DNA of 64,000 nt from Aradus depressus (lineage: Eukaryota; Arthropoda; Insecta; Hemiptera; Aradidae). The stretch lies in NCBI GenBank assembly GCA_963662175.1, contig OY759217.1:10294562-10358561 (forward strand), in the 5' to 3' direction. Of this stretch, positions 11,122-22,379 are shown piece by piece; within the stretch, counting starts at the first letter, position 1, and every line of letters starts with the position of its first letter. The notes under the pieces are model-generated. The model ran no database searches, was not told the DNA's origin, and saw nothing but the letters and a program-made list of their open reading frames with translations. The position numbers and the translations under genes were made by a program.

Positions 11122-11560
11122 TTCAATTCAATTTCTTTATTGGCTTTTAAGAAATACATCTTATAGGCAAAGAGTTTGGCCTGATATTTACATCTTGAAC
11201 GTTGTAGGAGGAAAACATAGAAAAACAGTATAATAAAAGAAAATAATAATAAAAAAATACAAGAAAATGAAAATAGCTCCTAATAAACAAATACATTTTT
11301 TTCTTCTGGTAAAATTGTATTCTACTTAACGTCCTTTTTAATGCCATTACTTTGTAGAAAACGGTCTTGTGTGGTTGTGGGCAGGTCAGTGCTTCTCCCA
11401 GGTTCTTTCTTCTCAGTTGGCTGAAGGCTGGACACTCCATGAAGAAGTGGTGGATGTAGTCAGGACGGTCTTCGTTACAGACACCACATCTGTCCTCCCT
11501 GTTGAGGTAGGACACTCCTCACACCGTCACTCTAGCCAGGCTTTCTCTATTTAACCCCAT
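11122..11560 (-). pseudogene. LINE C-terminal remnant with Cys/His knuckle
   Basis: The minus-strand frame reads MSYLNREDRCGVCNEDRPDY, then IHHFFMECPAFSQLRRKN. The CX2C...HX4C arrangement with 'H..ECP.F' is typical of the extreme C-terminus of many non-LTR retrotransposon polyproteins. It is followed by an AATAAA-containing 3' part (reverse of ttctttattggcttttaa). An in-frame stop precedes the Met. No reverse transcriptase core is present, so it is a 5'-truncated dead copy of uncertain clade. Confidence 0.7.
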
Positions 11561-11564
11561 CTGG

Positions 11565-11830
11565 AAAAATAATAATAATGATAATAATAATAATATTTAA
11601 TCACATAAAATGTCATAGTTTTGTACATGAAAATAGCTTATAAATTATATACATCAACCGCCATGCTCCTAGTCTGATTTCTTTTAAATTCCAGCTCTTC
11701 CAGCACCTCCTTACTCATCAAACGTCTGATTCCCAGGGCTAGCGTCCTATGAGATAGTTCTCGTCTTCCCATGAGTCTCTCAGTCTATAGCTGGACTGAT
11801 GTTACTCTTCAGTTTGATCACATGTAGGGT
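11565..11830 (-). repeat. LINE 3'-end fragment (family E) with possible coding tail
   Basis: It shares the gcttataaattatatacatc, aacc block with 60226-60360 and has a (taa)n tail at 11567-11595. On the minus strand a short open stretch reads RLMGRRELSHRTLALGIRRL. I do not recognise the peptide. Confidence 0.5.
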
Positions 11831-11905
11831 CACTTTATGTTTAGACACTATATAACTAGTCACTATATGTTTGGTCACTATGTGTTTAGTCACTACATAT
11901 TTTAT
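11829..11905. repeat. Short tandem repeat, ~16-20 bp unit
   Basis: Variants of gtcactatatgttt recur about four times, with diverged copies. Confidence 0.7.
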
Positions 11906-12377
11906 TTCAGAAGTAATCATTCCTTTTTTTCTTTTCACTCGTTTCTTTAAATTCCAAGCAGAATAATGTATAGGTGTGTGATATTCTGGATTTTGGATAT
12001 ATATCTGTAATTAAATGTATGTACCTGAGTGTATGACATATATTATATTTATTTATTTTATTATTTTATTTTTCTCTCTCTCTCTCAGTGACCCTTTCTG
12101 TCATTTATATTTACTTTTGCTATTATTTTTTTGCTTTATAATTCTAACACTGTTCCTCATTTATTTTAATATGATCTGTTTATCCTTATTTCTAACTGCT
12201 TTTGTTTCTTTAGGTGCTATACTCCCTTATTTGTTATCTTTTATTCAACTTGTTTGATACTGGTATCTCTTTTGTTTATCTCTTATGCTGTTATTCTTAG
12301 GGAACGTATGTCCCAGAATAAAAATTGTTTTTTCATTTCATTTCATAAATTAAATCATAGAAAGGAAAGGAAAATCA
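11906..12377 (+). repeat. Possible LINE 3' UTR ending (TTTCA)n
   Basis: 12285-12345 reads gggaacgtatgtcccagaat followed by aaaaattg and short tttcat repeats. This resembles the end of the LINE at 29850-29895 (gggtaaatgtatcccac). The upstream part is pyrimidine-rich and not recognised. Confidence 0.35.
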
Positions 12378-12802
12378 ATGTGTGTGTGTCTGTGAATGAT
12401 GACTCTCGACATTCCCTACTGTTGATTCCGCTAAAAATCGATATGTTTGGTCCTTATGGGGTTTTGGCCACACATATATAAGTTTGTGTCGATACATTCA
12501 TTCTATCGGCAGTTATTAGAGCTTTTATGTTAAGCCTGCCCCCAAATCACCCCCTCCCCTTTGATCGATTTGACTGAAAAACAATAGGTGTCGTTTTTAG
12601 AGGGTTCTAAATTCAAATATGAAATTTCTTGTCGGTACATTCATATTATTGGGAGTTATCGTATTCATAGACACACAGAAAGTGTTTTTTTGATGTTTGG
12701 AATCAAGAGATCGGCAAACATGAAATTCCGTTGAAAACTCCGCATCGAATTTTGACAGATTACATAACTTTCCCTATACTTTGTATATCTGGGGAAGTAA
12801 AT
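12378..12802 (-). repeat. Rep-B copy with inverted first ~35 bp
   Basis: From 12413 on it is a clear minus-orientation copy ending in the palindrome tttccctatactttgtatat, ctggggaagta. The first part (12378-12412, tgtgtctgtgaatgatgact) is in plus orientation, so two oppositely oriented pieces abut. Confidence 0.85.
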
Positions 12803-12825
12803 CCCTAATAGCTGCCTATGTAATT

Positions 12826-12940
12826 AATGTATCGACACAAATTTATGAGAAATCAGATGTCCTTATATAATTAACAATTTTTGTTTGAAAAGTTAAAACT
12901 CAGTTGATTAATTTCTGCTTAGGTCTTACATTGCCGGTAA
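12826..12940 (+). repeat. Rep-B fragment
   Basis: It has atgtatcgacacaaattta near its start and cattgccggtaattca near its end, with the middle deleted. Confidence 0.55.
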
Positions 12941-13764
12941 TTCAACCAATTTTTATTTAATTTTTGAGATTCAGAACTTTTAACGAAGAAGTCTTATGTA
13001 CCTGTCTATATATTATATCGTAACTATTAAAAATATTTGTCACTAATGTTTTTGCTGGCAGTTTCAACTTATCTAAAATGAGATGTGGATCAGGGTCTTG
13101 GAAGTCGTCAGGGTGGGTTGTTGAGTAGTTCTTAGATGAAAAGTATCATGTTGTGCACAAATATAATAGGTACTCTTTTTACCATCCATAAGAAAGTTAA
13201 ATAAAATAGAAACATGATAAACCTCTTTGGGTCTAAAAAGCCGAAGAGAAGAGTTCCTAACACAATAAACCTCCCTTATCGTGTTGGGAAACATTACAGA
13301 AAATAATAATATTAAAAAAAATTCTTGTTATATATGACCAGCAATAAAAAATATGAAAGGGTTGTTTCTTGGTATATGTGCTATATGCAGGGTAGGCATG
13401 TTTGTAGATATAGAGGGTAGCGAGCGGGCTGCAGGGAGGGGGGGCTCCTCTAGAGAAGGGCTCTAAGAAAGCATATCGCTGTTCTCAGACCTAGGCCTAT
13501 CCTGGATAAATCAACTGGGTGGCAACCGTAAGAGCTTGGCTTTAAAAAATTACACCTTTTCGTGAGAAGAAGCCCGTCCCAGCGTAGTCCCACCATGAAG
13601 GGGATAATAGAGATTTATACTGTCGTATATTATGCAAGGAAAAAAGAAAAAAAATAGCATCCCCAATGGGTGAGCGCAAGGGCCCTGGATTATAATATTA
13701 GATTTATGCATTTTTTCTCTTTTCAGCCCCAAATCCACCCCAGAACACTGCTTAACAAAGGACA
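12941..13764. other. Unassigned intron
   Basis: No gene seen. A purine/G-rich patch lies at 13410-13460. Confidence 0.5.
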
Positions 13765-14085
13765 CTGTTGGTACTAATTACTTTTAGGAGTATTTCATAG
13801 GTATTAATTATTTTCAGGAGTACTTCATGGCTGTTAATTACTTGTAGTACTTAACATCTGTAATTACTTTCAGGAGTACTTCATAGATCTTAATTACTTT
13901 CTCCTAAAGTACTCCTTTCATGGTTATTAATTACTTTCAGGAGTACTTCATGGCTGTTATTTACTTTCAGATGTACTTCATAGCTGTTAGTTAATTTTCA
14001 GTACTTCATGGCTGTTAATTACTTTCTCTTAAATTACTCCTTTCATGCTTATTAATTACTTTTAGAAGTACTTCATTGCTGTTAA
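13765..14085. repeat. ~33-bp tandem repeat array
   Basis: About ten diverged units of the form ttaattactttcaggagtac ttcatggctg. Some units carry an insert (ctcctaaagtactcctttca) that repeats in a higher-order pattern near 13905 and 14030. Confidence 0.9.
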
Positions 14086-14935
14086 TCCGTTGCTTAAAAA
14101 ACTAATCTTCTATGTTCATTAGGATAGACCCTACACATTATATTTTTATATAAGTGTGCATCGCAATATAATAATAATAATAATTAGATGCCAATTTGCC
14201 TTAATTGGTTTATTTTTTCTCCAGAATTTGTTTGCCTATTTATTACTATCCATTTATTTTAAAAACTTCAAAAAAAAAACCTCATGAGCATAATAAAATA
14301 AAAAATTAAACTAATATTAACCGTACTAAGAGCATATTTATATCTACTTAAAATAAACTTCTTTATCTTTCTATCTATCTTCCCTGATTTGAGATATGAG
14401 TTCAATAAATCGGTTGTTTGAGTGTTTGAACCCTGAACGTCTAGTTGTCTCTGCAATGAATGTAATAAGCTCCAATCATTTTGTCTGATTCCCCTGAGTG
14501 GCGCTTCCCCTTATCATAAAAGAGGCAAATCTCCATTGTTCATACTTCCCCAGGGATCATGAAATCTACCTGATGACTGACTATGCCACACCTTCCAAAA
14601 GAAAATAAGCCCTCATAAATGTTGGCAAGTTAGGTCGGTGTGTTCTCGTCTCTATTAGAGGGGGCCCGTTTAACCATATGGCCCCCTGGTGGCCCCCTAA
14701 CTTTTGCCCCCTGCTCCCTATTTTCCTTCCGATAAACTCACCCACTAGGGACTCCTCTACAAACTTGCTCTACCTTCACCATTAGTCCTACCACTCTCCC
14801 ACTCTTTTGTCTTCTTTAATAAGTAACTACTTAATAATCGCCACGCGACCACTAGCAAGTGTTTCAACGGTGATCCCATGGACATTCATTCTGATCACAT
14901 CATTCTGAAATTGTAGGTTCGAATCCTTCCTTTCT
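14086..14935. other. Unassigned intron
   Basis: 14650-14720 is rich in ggccccct. A B-box-like word (aggttcgaatcc) occurs at 14921 with no convincing A box at the expected distance. No gene was recognised. Confidence 0.5.
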
Positions 14936-15350
14936 TCCTCCCTCCATAACCAATCGACTGTTTGGGGTAAAACTCTTTGAATTTAAATATAAAACTTCAT
15001 GTCGATACATATCCTTCCCTTCGCTTCATTCCGCTGAAAATCAATAGAAAATCCTTAGAGGATGTACATTCAAGGATGTATTGTTAAATAAAAAATAGAA
15101 ATAAAAAAGGAAATTTTGGCTTGTAAAATAACTCACGGGCCTGGGTGATTGGGTCAAGGTCGGTAAGAGACTTGGGTTCAGACTGTAGCTTGCCGTAGAC
15201 TGCATGAGGTTGATTCGCCCGTCATCATGTAGGTAGTAGCGCTAGTTGTAGCGGGCCTAGTTTTTGGCACCACGGTAGATTCACACATCGGCAGTTCATA
15301 GACACACAAAATTTTTTTTTACATTTTTGAAATAAGGTGAAAAAAATTGA
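14936..15350 (-). repeat. Rep-B pieces interrupted by ~200 bp of unknown sequence
   Basis: Rep-B blocks are visible at 14940-15070 (aaccaatcgactgtttgggg, tcatgtcgatacat) and 15275-15345 (catcggcagttcatagacac). The intervening GC-richer 15110-15270 is not Rep-B and may be a separate insertion. Confidence 0.6.
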
Positions 15351-15411
15351 GATTTTCTAAAGTGTAGTCTGTTTTGGTAGAACAAAAGTCGTCATTGGCA
15401 ATGTATTTGTT

Positions 15412-15575
15412 GTTGCTCTCCCTCTTACACCAATCGACCGTTTCGGCTAAAAATCAATAGTTGATGTTCACAGTGGCTTATGAATCCTCAAACTAAATTG
15501 CGTGGGGTTCTTGATGCGCATATAAAATTTTGTGTCGATAAATTCATTTTATCAGAAGTTATTGTGTTGACACAA
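15412..15575 (-). repeat. Rep-B fragment
   Basis: It has caatcgaccgtttcggctaa and gtgtcgataaattcattt in Rep-B minus order. Confidence 0.75.
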
Positions 15576-15584
15576 AGAGGAAGT

Positions 15585-15865
15585 TATACTTCCCCAGATA
15601 TATGATGTAAGAGTGGGAGAAATAGGTATGGAATTCAAAATCTCAATAAGAAGACACATATCAATTTTCCGCGAAGTAGGCCGAAGGGAAGGAGGTTATC
15701 AGAGGGCTCAACTCAAAAACTCTAATAACTACCATTGCAGTGAATGAATCATGAAATTTAGTATGCTGCTGATGATGCAGAGGTTCCCTAAGTAAGACGT
15801 CTATTGATTTCCAACCAAAACGTTAAACTGGTTTCAGAGGGAGAGCGAAAACTTAATTATTTATT
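15585..15865 (+). repeat. Rep-B fragment
   Basis: It starts tatacttccccagatatatg, lacks the 5' middle, and ends gggagagcgaaaacttaatt. It lies tail to tail with the preceding minus fragment. Confidence 0.75.
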
Positions 15866-15879
15866 TGCGCTATGGAAGA

Positions 15880-16440
15880 ACATTGCCGGTGATTCACTTA
15901 TTTATTTATTTTTTCTCAATTTTAGAATCAGGAGGTTGGAAAACATTATATTCTAGTGAAAACTTAACCTAAAATGTCTGTCCTTTTTAATAACTTCTCG
16001 TATACTTCGTATAACTAGGGGAGGGGGGAGGGGGGGGGGAAGTCGGAGAATCACCAGCAATGTACTACCCCACAACGAATTAATCAATTTCGCTGCCCCT
16101 CCAAACCGTTCGCGCTAATAATCTATAGATGACTTAGGGGCTCCTAAATCCTCATAATATATATTTTGTGTCTATACATTTATTTAATCGACAATAATAG
16201 AGTTTTGTAGTTGGCGTCCCCTCCCCCAAACCTTCGACCGATTTCGCTGAAATTAACAGGTATTGACGTCAGGGCGTTTTGACTTTAAATATGAAATTTC
16301 ATTACATTACAGACGGACATTCGTTTCCCCCATTTTTCGTAACAGGAGGTCAGAAAACATGAATTTCCGTTAAAATTTCCCATCGAATTCCTGACCGATT
16401 ACACAACTTCCCCTATACTTCGTATAACTGGGGAAGTAAA
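15880..16440 (-). repeat. Rep-B cluster, including one near end-to-end copy
   Basis: 16045-16440 is a minus copy with both ends: gagaatcaccagcaatgtac and acttcccctatacttcgtat, aactggggaagt. The middle is shortened. A partial end (tatacttcgtataactaggg) lies just before it at about 16002-16022, next to a G-rich run. Confidence 0.8.
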
Positions 16441-16932
16441 ACCTTAAGTGTTGAGTAAAGTGAAGCGAATGATGCCAGGCAGAAAGGGAAGGGCTACTAG
16501 TTAGATTCTGTTTCATAAGCTCTAAGGCGGCCTGTGCAGTGACAGGAAGATAAGTTTAACGAAGTTAACCCAAGTGTGCAGTGCTTATTTAAGTAAGTGT
16601 GTTACTTTCACTGCTTAGACAACTGAAAATGATCTATGAATATTTTGTCCGGCGTGTTTCTTCGCCCGACGGACAATATCTCCTGCAAAAATCCAGTAAG
16701 ATTGCAAGTATAATATAGAAATGTTAATCGACTGTATTTTGCTTAACATGGATTAATTTATTTTATTATGTTTATTGAGATAGGTAACCTTAGATAAAGA
16801 GATAGATATAACTAGAATATAATTTTTAGGGACTATTAACCTATTGAGACTGAGTGAGACGCCAAGTGTGTGAGAAGGACAGAAAATATTAAAGATAATA
16901 ATATTGTTTTATGATTATACAAGCAACTAAGT
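16441..16932. other. Unassigned intron
   Basis: It has an imperfect hairpin at about 16646-16680 (ttgtccg...cggacaa). Nothing else was recognised. Confidence 0.5.
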
Positions 16933-17206
16933 GAGGGCGCCGGTAGCTCAGAGGTGTATCGTGCTTACTTACTGAGCTCAAGATCACGGGTTCAAAACCG
17001 GCCGAGGTCCTTAAGCGATGGTCCCGAGTCTGTATGATGTCGGGTACTCGTTAAAGACTTCTACCCTAGATGAATAAACATAGATAGGCAAAATGTAGGA
17101 CTCCCCAGTAGAGTCGGGATCATGTCCACCAGAGGGACGAAAGAGCGCTCTGGTAGTAGGCGATATGACCTTGAACTTAAAGCCTTAAACATGACTCACA
17201 ATAACT
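16933..17206 (+). repeat. SINE-A copy with A and B boxes
   Basis: The head gagggcgccggtagctcaga has the A box, and gggttcaaaaccggcc has the B box. A short deletion removes the ttattttatctgggagg part. It ends atgactcacaataact and abuts Rep-B directly. Confidence 0.9.
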
Positions 17207-17700
17207 GTCTGTGACACGATTACGCCCGATAGAATGAATGTATCAAATGTTTTATGTGTATTCAGAATTCTGTAAGGACGACACCTATTGATTTTCCGCC
17301 AAATCGGCCAAAAAGATGGCATTAATTTCCTTAAGTAAGAGGAAAGAAATCAGCCGAAGGGGAGGGGTGATCAGAATAGAGCTCAATGAATGTATCGAGT
17401 TGACATTTTATATTTAAATTCAAAACCCTATAAAGATGGCATCTATTAATTTTCCCTGAATTCGATCGAAGGGAATGGGGACCGGAGAAGTGGTTCGATT
17501 CAAATACCCTAATAACTGCCAGGATGAATGTATCGACACGAAATTTAGTATAAGGATTCAGTAGCCACTATAAATCATTATAATAATCAAATCATCATCA
17601 CTATAAGTCTAATATCGAGTTTTAACCCAAACGTTCGATTGTTTTAGGAGGGATTAATTTGTGCTGGGGAAGTACATGACCGGTTATTCACCGACCACTT
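17207..17700 (+). repeat. Rep-B copy missing its first part
   Basis: It runs from ctgtgacacgattacgcccg through three internal subrepeats to gtgctggggaagtacatgac, cggttattcaccgacc. SINE-A sits where the 5' end should be. Confidence 0.85.
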
Positions 17701-18320
17701 TCTTTACATCCCTTACAATTGTTTCCCTCCCTTAGTAGAAGTTTTTCCCTCCCTATCGACTGTATTCTCTGTAGACTTCTTCTCCGCAACACTTCAAAAG
17801 ACTCAATCATTCCGTTTCTTCTTCCTCATTGTGCTACACGCCAAACAGTGCATTTTCCCAACCTTCTTTCAGACCTACTGACTGATATTTTCATTTTCTT
17901 TTTCTTCTTATGAAAATCCATTTTTGCTTTCACTATCCTTTTCCAACGTTTTTCCTGTTTTTCTTTTCCTTTCCCAACTTGTTCTTCTTCCTAACATGGA
18001 TATAAGTCGGAACTCTAAAAGCCAATGTTCCGATCCCCACGTCAGTAGAATGACAGGGCTGCTCACAGGGCTTAGAGGGTAGCGGAGTTCTTTTCAAATA
18101 GTGAGATCGAAGATTGAGGACCCCCACCAGAAGAAAAGGGGACAAAAAAGTAAAAGTGAATGGTTATTAATTTTTATATTAATCATAAGATAAGATGTAA
18201 ATAGTTAATTTCACTGTTGTTTTTACAGTTTTCTATTATTTGGTTGTGAATTAACTTTTAAAATGTAAGTAATGTTGATTCTTTCAGAAAAAATCATTTT
18301 TGTTATATATACAAACATAC
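17701..18320. other. Unassigned intron
   Basis: 17700-17900 is pyrimidine-rich with short frames that I cannot assign. Confidence 0.5.
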
Positions 18321-18330
18321 AAAGGCAGTT

Positions 18331-18539
18331 AGTTATTATGACTCATGCCCGGGCTTTAACTACGAGGTATATCGCCTACTACATGAGCCCCTAAATGTTT
18401 CCTACCCTAAATGTTTATTCCCCTAGAGTAAGGGTCTCTAACGAGTACCTGACATCGTACAGGCTCCGAATCATCGCTTAACGTCCCATCCAAAGGAGGG
18501 CGTGCTCAAGTTCATTTTACCTCCCAGATAAAAAAATAT
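18331..18539 (-). repeat. 5'-truncated SINE-A with 10-bp TSD
   Basis: The 3' end and body are present, but the tRNA head is absent and an internal part is deleted. aaaggcagtt occurs at 18321-18330 and again at 18540-18549. Flanking by a TSD shows that it arrived truncated, as target-primed reverse transcription produces. Confidence 0.88.
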
Positions 18540-18549
18540 AAAGGCAGTT

Positions 18550-19140
18550 GTGTGGTATCTCCTCACATTTTGAGTTTGACGGTGTACTCACTGTAGTGTG
18601 AATCATTACTAGATCACAAGTAACAAGTCTATGACAGTGGTAATACATTATCTTGACTACTCATAGATATTTTAAAAAATAGGATGGCAACCTGAAAAAA
18701 CAACAACACATTTTTGATTTCCATTTACTGCCCTTCCTGACAGAGAATATAAGGAGGTTAAAAGATAAGGTGAGAAAAAAAATGGTATTGGACTAACACT
18801 AAGTTCCAAGTGGTTGGTTTTATATCTACGGATATTGTCAACAGTAACCGTCTGCGTATGTGGCCCACGTTCCAAACCATTTAGTCCTCGTTACTGTTTT
18901 CAATTTATGCTTCCTGCTTCTCACACACACTAAGTACATCTTCTCACAATGTTATTCTGAAAGATTCAGTCTCAAATTTTGTACAGCATCCTTAAAACTT
19001 TATATGAAACTTGAACTTCTGACTCTATTCGCTTCGCTCGCCAACGCAAGCTGTTTTCGGTCCAGCTAAACATTTATTACCTTTAAAATATTTTTCTGAA
19101 AATGGCTTCCAATATTGTAGATTTATTTATTTATTTTTTA
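18550..19140. other. Unassigned intron
   Basis: Short frames only. Nothing recognised. Confidence 0.5.
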
Positions 19141-19357
19141 CTTCTGCAGTTATAAGAGGAAGTTATATCGTTAGAAAATTTGAAGTTGCCTTTTCATCGA
19201 AATTTCATGTTTTCCGACACCCTGAATCCAAAAATGAAAGAAAGAAAGTCTCTGTATGTGTCTGAGAACACGATAACTCCCAATGAATATATCGACAAAA
19301 ACTGTTATTTGTGCACTCAGAACCCCAAGGACTCCGACGTATTGATTTGCAGCTTTG
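19141..19357 (+). repeat. Rep-B 5' part
   Basis: It has gaggaagttatatcgttaga, catgttttccgacaccctga and tctgagaacacgataactcc in plus order, and stops after gatttgcagc. Confidence 0.8.
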
Positions 19358-21065
19358 TTTAATTTATTTTTCAGGTTTTTATTCTGCAGTCAATACTTTT
19401 ATTATAGAAAAAAATGTTGAAATCCACGAGTAATCATGGCAGTGTCGTAGGCAATATCTAAATATATTACAGAACTAAGTATTCATTAATTGTTATTAGG
19501 ATTTATTTATCCCATCAAAGTATTGTTGACCTACGAACCCTTCTGTGTGTGATCTGATCACATTTCTCTATAATATTTTATAAGATTTAATGGTGACTAC
19601 CCTGATGACTCTATGCTAATATAACAACACAATGATCTTTCTCCAGCCTTGTATGGAAGTCTTCATCCCCTCTCATTTTTTAAACATTTGTAGACTATTA
19701 TTAAATCCTAAATTTTAGTAAGTTTTTCGTTATTCCTGTAAAATTAATAAAGAAATATTTTTATTTATTTCTTTACATTGCTATATGAACAATAGTTGAT
19801 ATGTTATACGATTTTGCCTACGACTTGTATAATATGGCTTTTCATCGAAACGTTAAAACATAACAAAATACAATAATAAAAAATGTTCAAAACTTAAAAA
19901 ATAAAAATTCCTTTAAAGTATAGAATGCTTCACTGCTTAGAAGTGCAATGACAGTATTTTTACAAGATTTAAAGCGAAAGGGACGACAGTCAAAAAAGTC
20001 CTGTATTCGTGGAATCCATTTCTTGGCTAACCAGATTTTTGTTTTTAATTCTGAAAAATAAATTGTGAAATGAATGTGAATCTTTTGAAAGTGTGGAAAG
20101 ACTATTATTATTGTTATTGTGTAGTCTGGTGGCAAAAAATCTCAGAAAAAATGTGTTATCAGAAAACACAGATAGTCATTTTGTAGACAACTTCAACCTG
20201 AAGTGAATCCCATATTGTACTTTCACATATATTGAATAGGTTCGTCGTAATCCTTTGCACAAAATTAGAAAAAAAATTATTTTGAAAACAATAGAAAATT
20301 ATGAAAAGAAAAATTAAAGGACAACACCTGTGAAAATGAGCGAACGCTCGAAACGTCAGGAATAATAAGAGAAGGAAGTTAAGTGCTGTGTGAACCCTTA
20401 TTTACAAAATTAGAAAATTCGGCACGAGGTTGAAGAGTCGACTATCGCGACTATCGAATGGCTAATGAAGGGAACTAGTCCCTCATCTTTCGTCTCTTAG
20501 TTGGGGGAGGCCTGTTTCCCCCAGTTTCATTATCTTCGTTATTTTTTTTAAATAATGGTCTGTGCATTGATGGTAGTTGGTACGGAACCTAGGTAACTAA
20601 CGCTCAACCCTGAGCTTCTTGGACTGAGTTGAGTTGAGGAGAGTTTGAGGAGGACCTGACATATCAGTGAGGGCCCTTGGCTACAAAGGAGCCCCTGCTT
20701 AGAGTTGTTCCTCTAATCCGGACAGCACAGATAGCCAACCCACCCCCCTCCCCTCCACACTAACTAATGACACTAGTTTCCCGTCTCTCCTTGCTCCGTC
20801 TACTATTGATTGTAGACTCCCTCTATAGTCTTGTTCGCCTCATTAACACAATCCCTCTTCCTTTCATCCTGTCCTTGTCCTTCATTCACTTCACTTCTTC
20901 ACCCTTATCTGTCCTTCAGTCCATCTTCTTCCTGTCCTTCCACTTCCGGACTTTGAAAGCCATATTAGAGAGGAATGAAGATGCTATAGTCACATTTGTG
21001 AGCTAGAATTATCTAGTTGAAGGCGCATTCTGTCATCGGTACATTCCCAGTTCGAATTATTTTAA
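19358..21065. other. Unassigned intron
   Basis: No repeat recognised in 19358-20460. 20480-20760 is GC-richer (ttagttgggggaggcctgtt; cagtgagggcccttggct), and 20760-20960 is pyrimidine-rich with a 79-codon frame. I see no family in either. Confidence 0.5.
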
Positions 21066-21240
21066 ATAGAAGATTATAACATATTTCGTCTTTATGGGGT
21101 TCTGAAATAATGTATACAATTTTCTATCAAGACATTTTTTACCGTGGAGATTATTTTGGAATTTTTAGTTGAGCCCTCCCCCTTTCTCTTTGGTCGATTT
21201 GGCTGAAAAACAATGGGTGTCGTCTTCAGATTCAATTGAT
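21066..21240 (-). repeat. Rep-B fragment
   Basis: It has cgtctttatggggttctg, gttgagccctccccc, ggtcgatttggctgaaaaac and gggtgtcgtcttcag. Confidence 0.75.
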
Positions 21241-21249
21241 AGATATAGT

Positions 21250-21470
21250 TTCCATGTACATATACCTTGTGTGGCCTCTTCATCCCTTCCCATCACTCCT
21301 CTTCCACAACCCGCTCCTTGTCCAAGCCTCTTCTCACTGGAACTCCCTGCCTCCACACTTCCTTCAAGTCCTCTCTGTTCCAATTCCTCTTCCATATACA
21401 ATCCTCTCCGTCCAATTAGCCTTTCATTCCCCTTCCTTTGTATTTTCGTGCTCTTTAAAATAAATTTAAG
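21250..21470 (+). pseudogene. Possible LINE C-terminal scrap (WNSLPP motif)
   Basis: A 75-codon frame contains LLVQASSHWNSLPPHFLQVL. 'WNSLP' near the end of the polyprotein is a hallmark of CR1/L2-type LINEs. The support is short, the region is pyrimidine-rich, and no other LINE domain is present. Confidence 0.35.
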
Positions 21471-21572
21471 CCATGGAGCCTCCACCAAGTTACAAGTGGT
21501 AGCCAATATTTTTTACTTTCGAACCAAAAAAATAAAAAAAGTTCTGAAACCCAAAAAACTACAAAAAATAGT

Positions 21573-21853
21573 TTTGAAAGAAAATTTTACAAAATAATGT
21601 ACAATCTACTTTTTGCAATGCAGAAATAGCTCTTAGTATGTATTTATCAATGATGGTAACAAACTGCAGCGGGGAAAGATCTTTTTCGAAACTGAAGCTC
21701 ATCAAAAACAGATTGCAAACGAGTATGAATCAAAATGACCGAACAAATCTCAAGCTTCTCAGTTCAGAAAGTGATATTCTTCGTAATTTGAATGTTGATG
21801 AGCTTATAACCATTTTTACGAATAAAAAATCTCACAAAGCTTTTTTACCTTGA
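21573..21853 (+). pseudogene. hAT transposase C-terminal dimerisation region
   Basis: The open frame reads ILQNNVQSTFCNAEIALSMY, LSMMVTNCSGERSFSKLKLI, then KNRLQTSMNQNDRTNLKLLS and on to HKAFLP. The pattern 'ERSFSKLKLIKNRL...M...R..NL..LS.ESDI' is the hAT C-terminal dimerisation domain, of the type found in ZMYM/hAT proteins of insects. A stop lies just upstream in frame and no DDE catalytic core is visible, so the copy is truncated and inactive. Confidence 0.85.
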
Positions 21854-22013
21854 AAGAACCTAAAAAATTAATGTAAGCGAAATTATGACAATAAACATTT
21901 CTAATTTATTGGGTGTATAATTGAGTTCATTCTTTCTCAAACATAGAAAATTTTAGGGGGCCTCCACCAGGCGCTGGTCCCAGGGCCTCAGAATTCTAAA
22001 TCCGGCCCTGTCT
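21854..22013 (+). mobile_element. 3' end of the hAT element with terminal inverted repeat
   Basis: Downstream of the transposase stop, the element ends at ctaaatccggccctg (21999-22013). Its reverse complement CAGGGCCGGATTTAG fits a hAT terminus (CAGGG start). No matching left terminus was found nearby. Confidence 0.65.
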
Positions 22014-22167
22014 GTATTTATTTATTCATCATATTTTATTATTAGATCAGTTTTTCTTAAATTAATATTATTTCAAAACCTCTGGCCATCCTCACCATTC
22101 TATGTTTTTCATTTGTCTCCTTTTCGTCTTTGTATTTACTTTTATTTATTATTATGGTTAGTATGGT

Positions 22168-22379
22168 TTTTTGTCCTTATGGGGGTTGCGGATCTACTTA
22201 TAAAATGTTGTGCCCATTCATCATATCAGAAGTTATCGTGTTCAAGAGCACACAAAGATGACATTTCTTAACTTTTGGATTCAGGAGATCGGAAAACATG
22301 CAATTTGTGTGAAAACTCAACGTCGAATTGCCGATTAAACAACTTCCCCTATATTACTCATAGCTGATGAAGTAAAACG
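22168..22379 (-). repeat. Rep-B end fragment
   Basis: It runs from gtccttatgggggttg to the terminal acttcccctatattactcat, agctgatgaagta. Confidence 0.8.

Noticed and set aside
16405..16436. loxP-like arm: TATACTTCGTATA in the Rep-B end palindrome closely resembles the 13-bp loxP arm ATAACTTCGTATA.
   Set aside because: There is no second arm with an 8-bp spacer, the motif varies between Rep-B copies, and it forms part of a longer ACTTCCCC/GGGGAAGT palindrome. Coincidence is the simpler reading.
16045..17700. Rep-B as a Helitron, because of the hairpin near one end.
   Set aside because: There is no conserved CTRR end after the hairpin, no TC start, and both ends carry inverted ACTTCCCC. The family is left unclassified.
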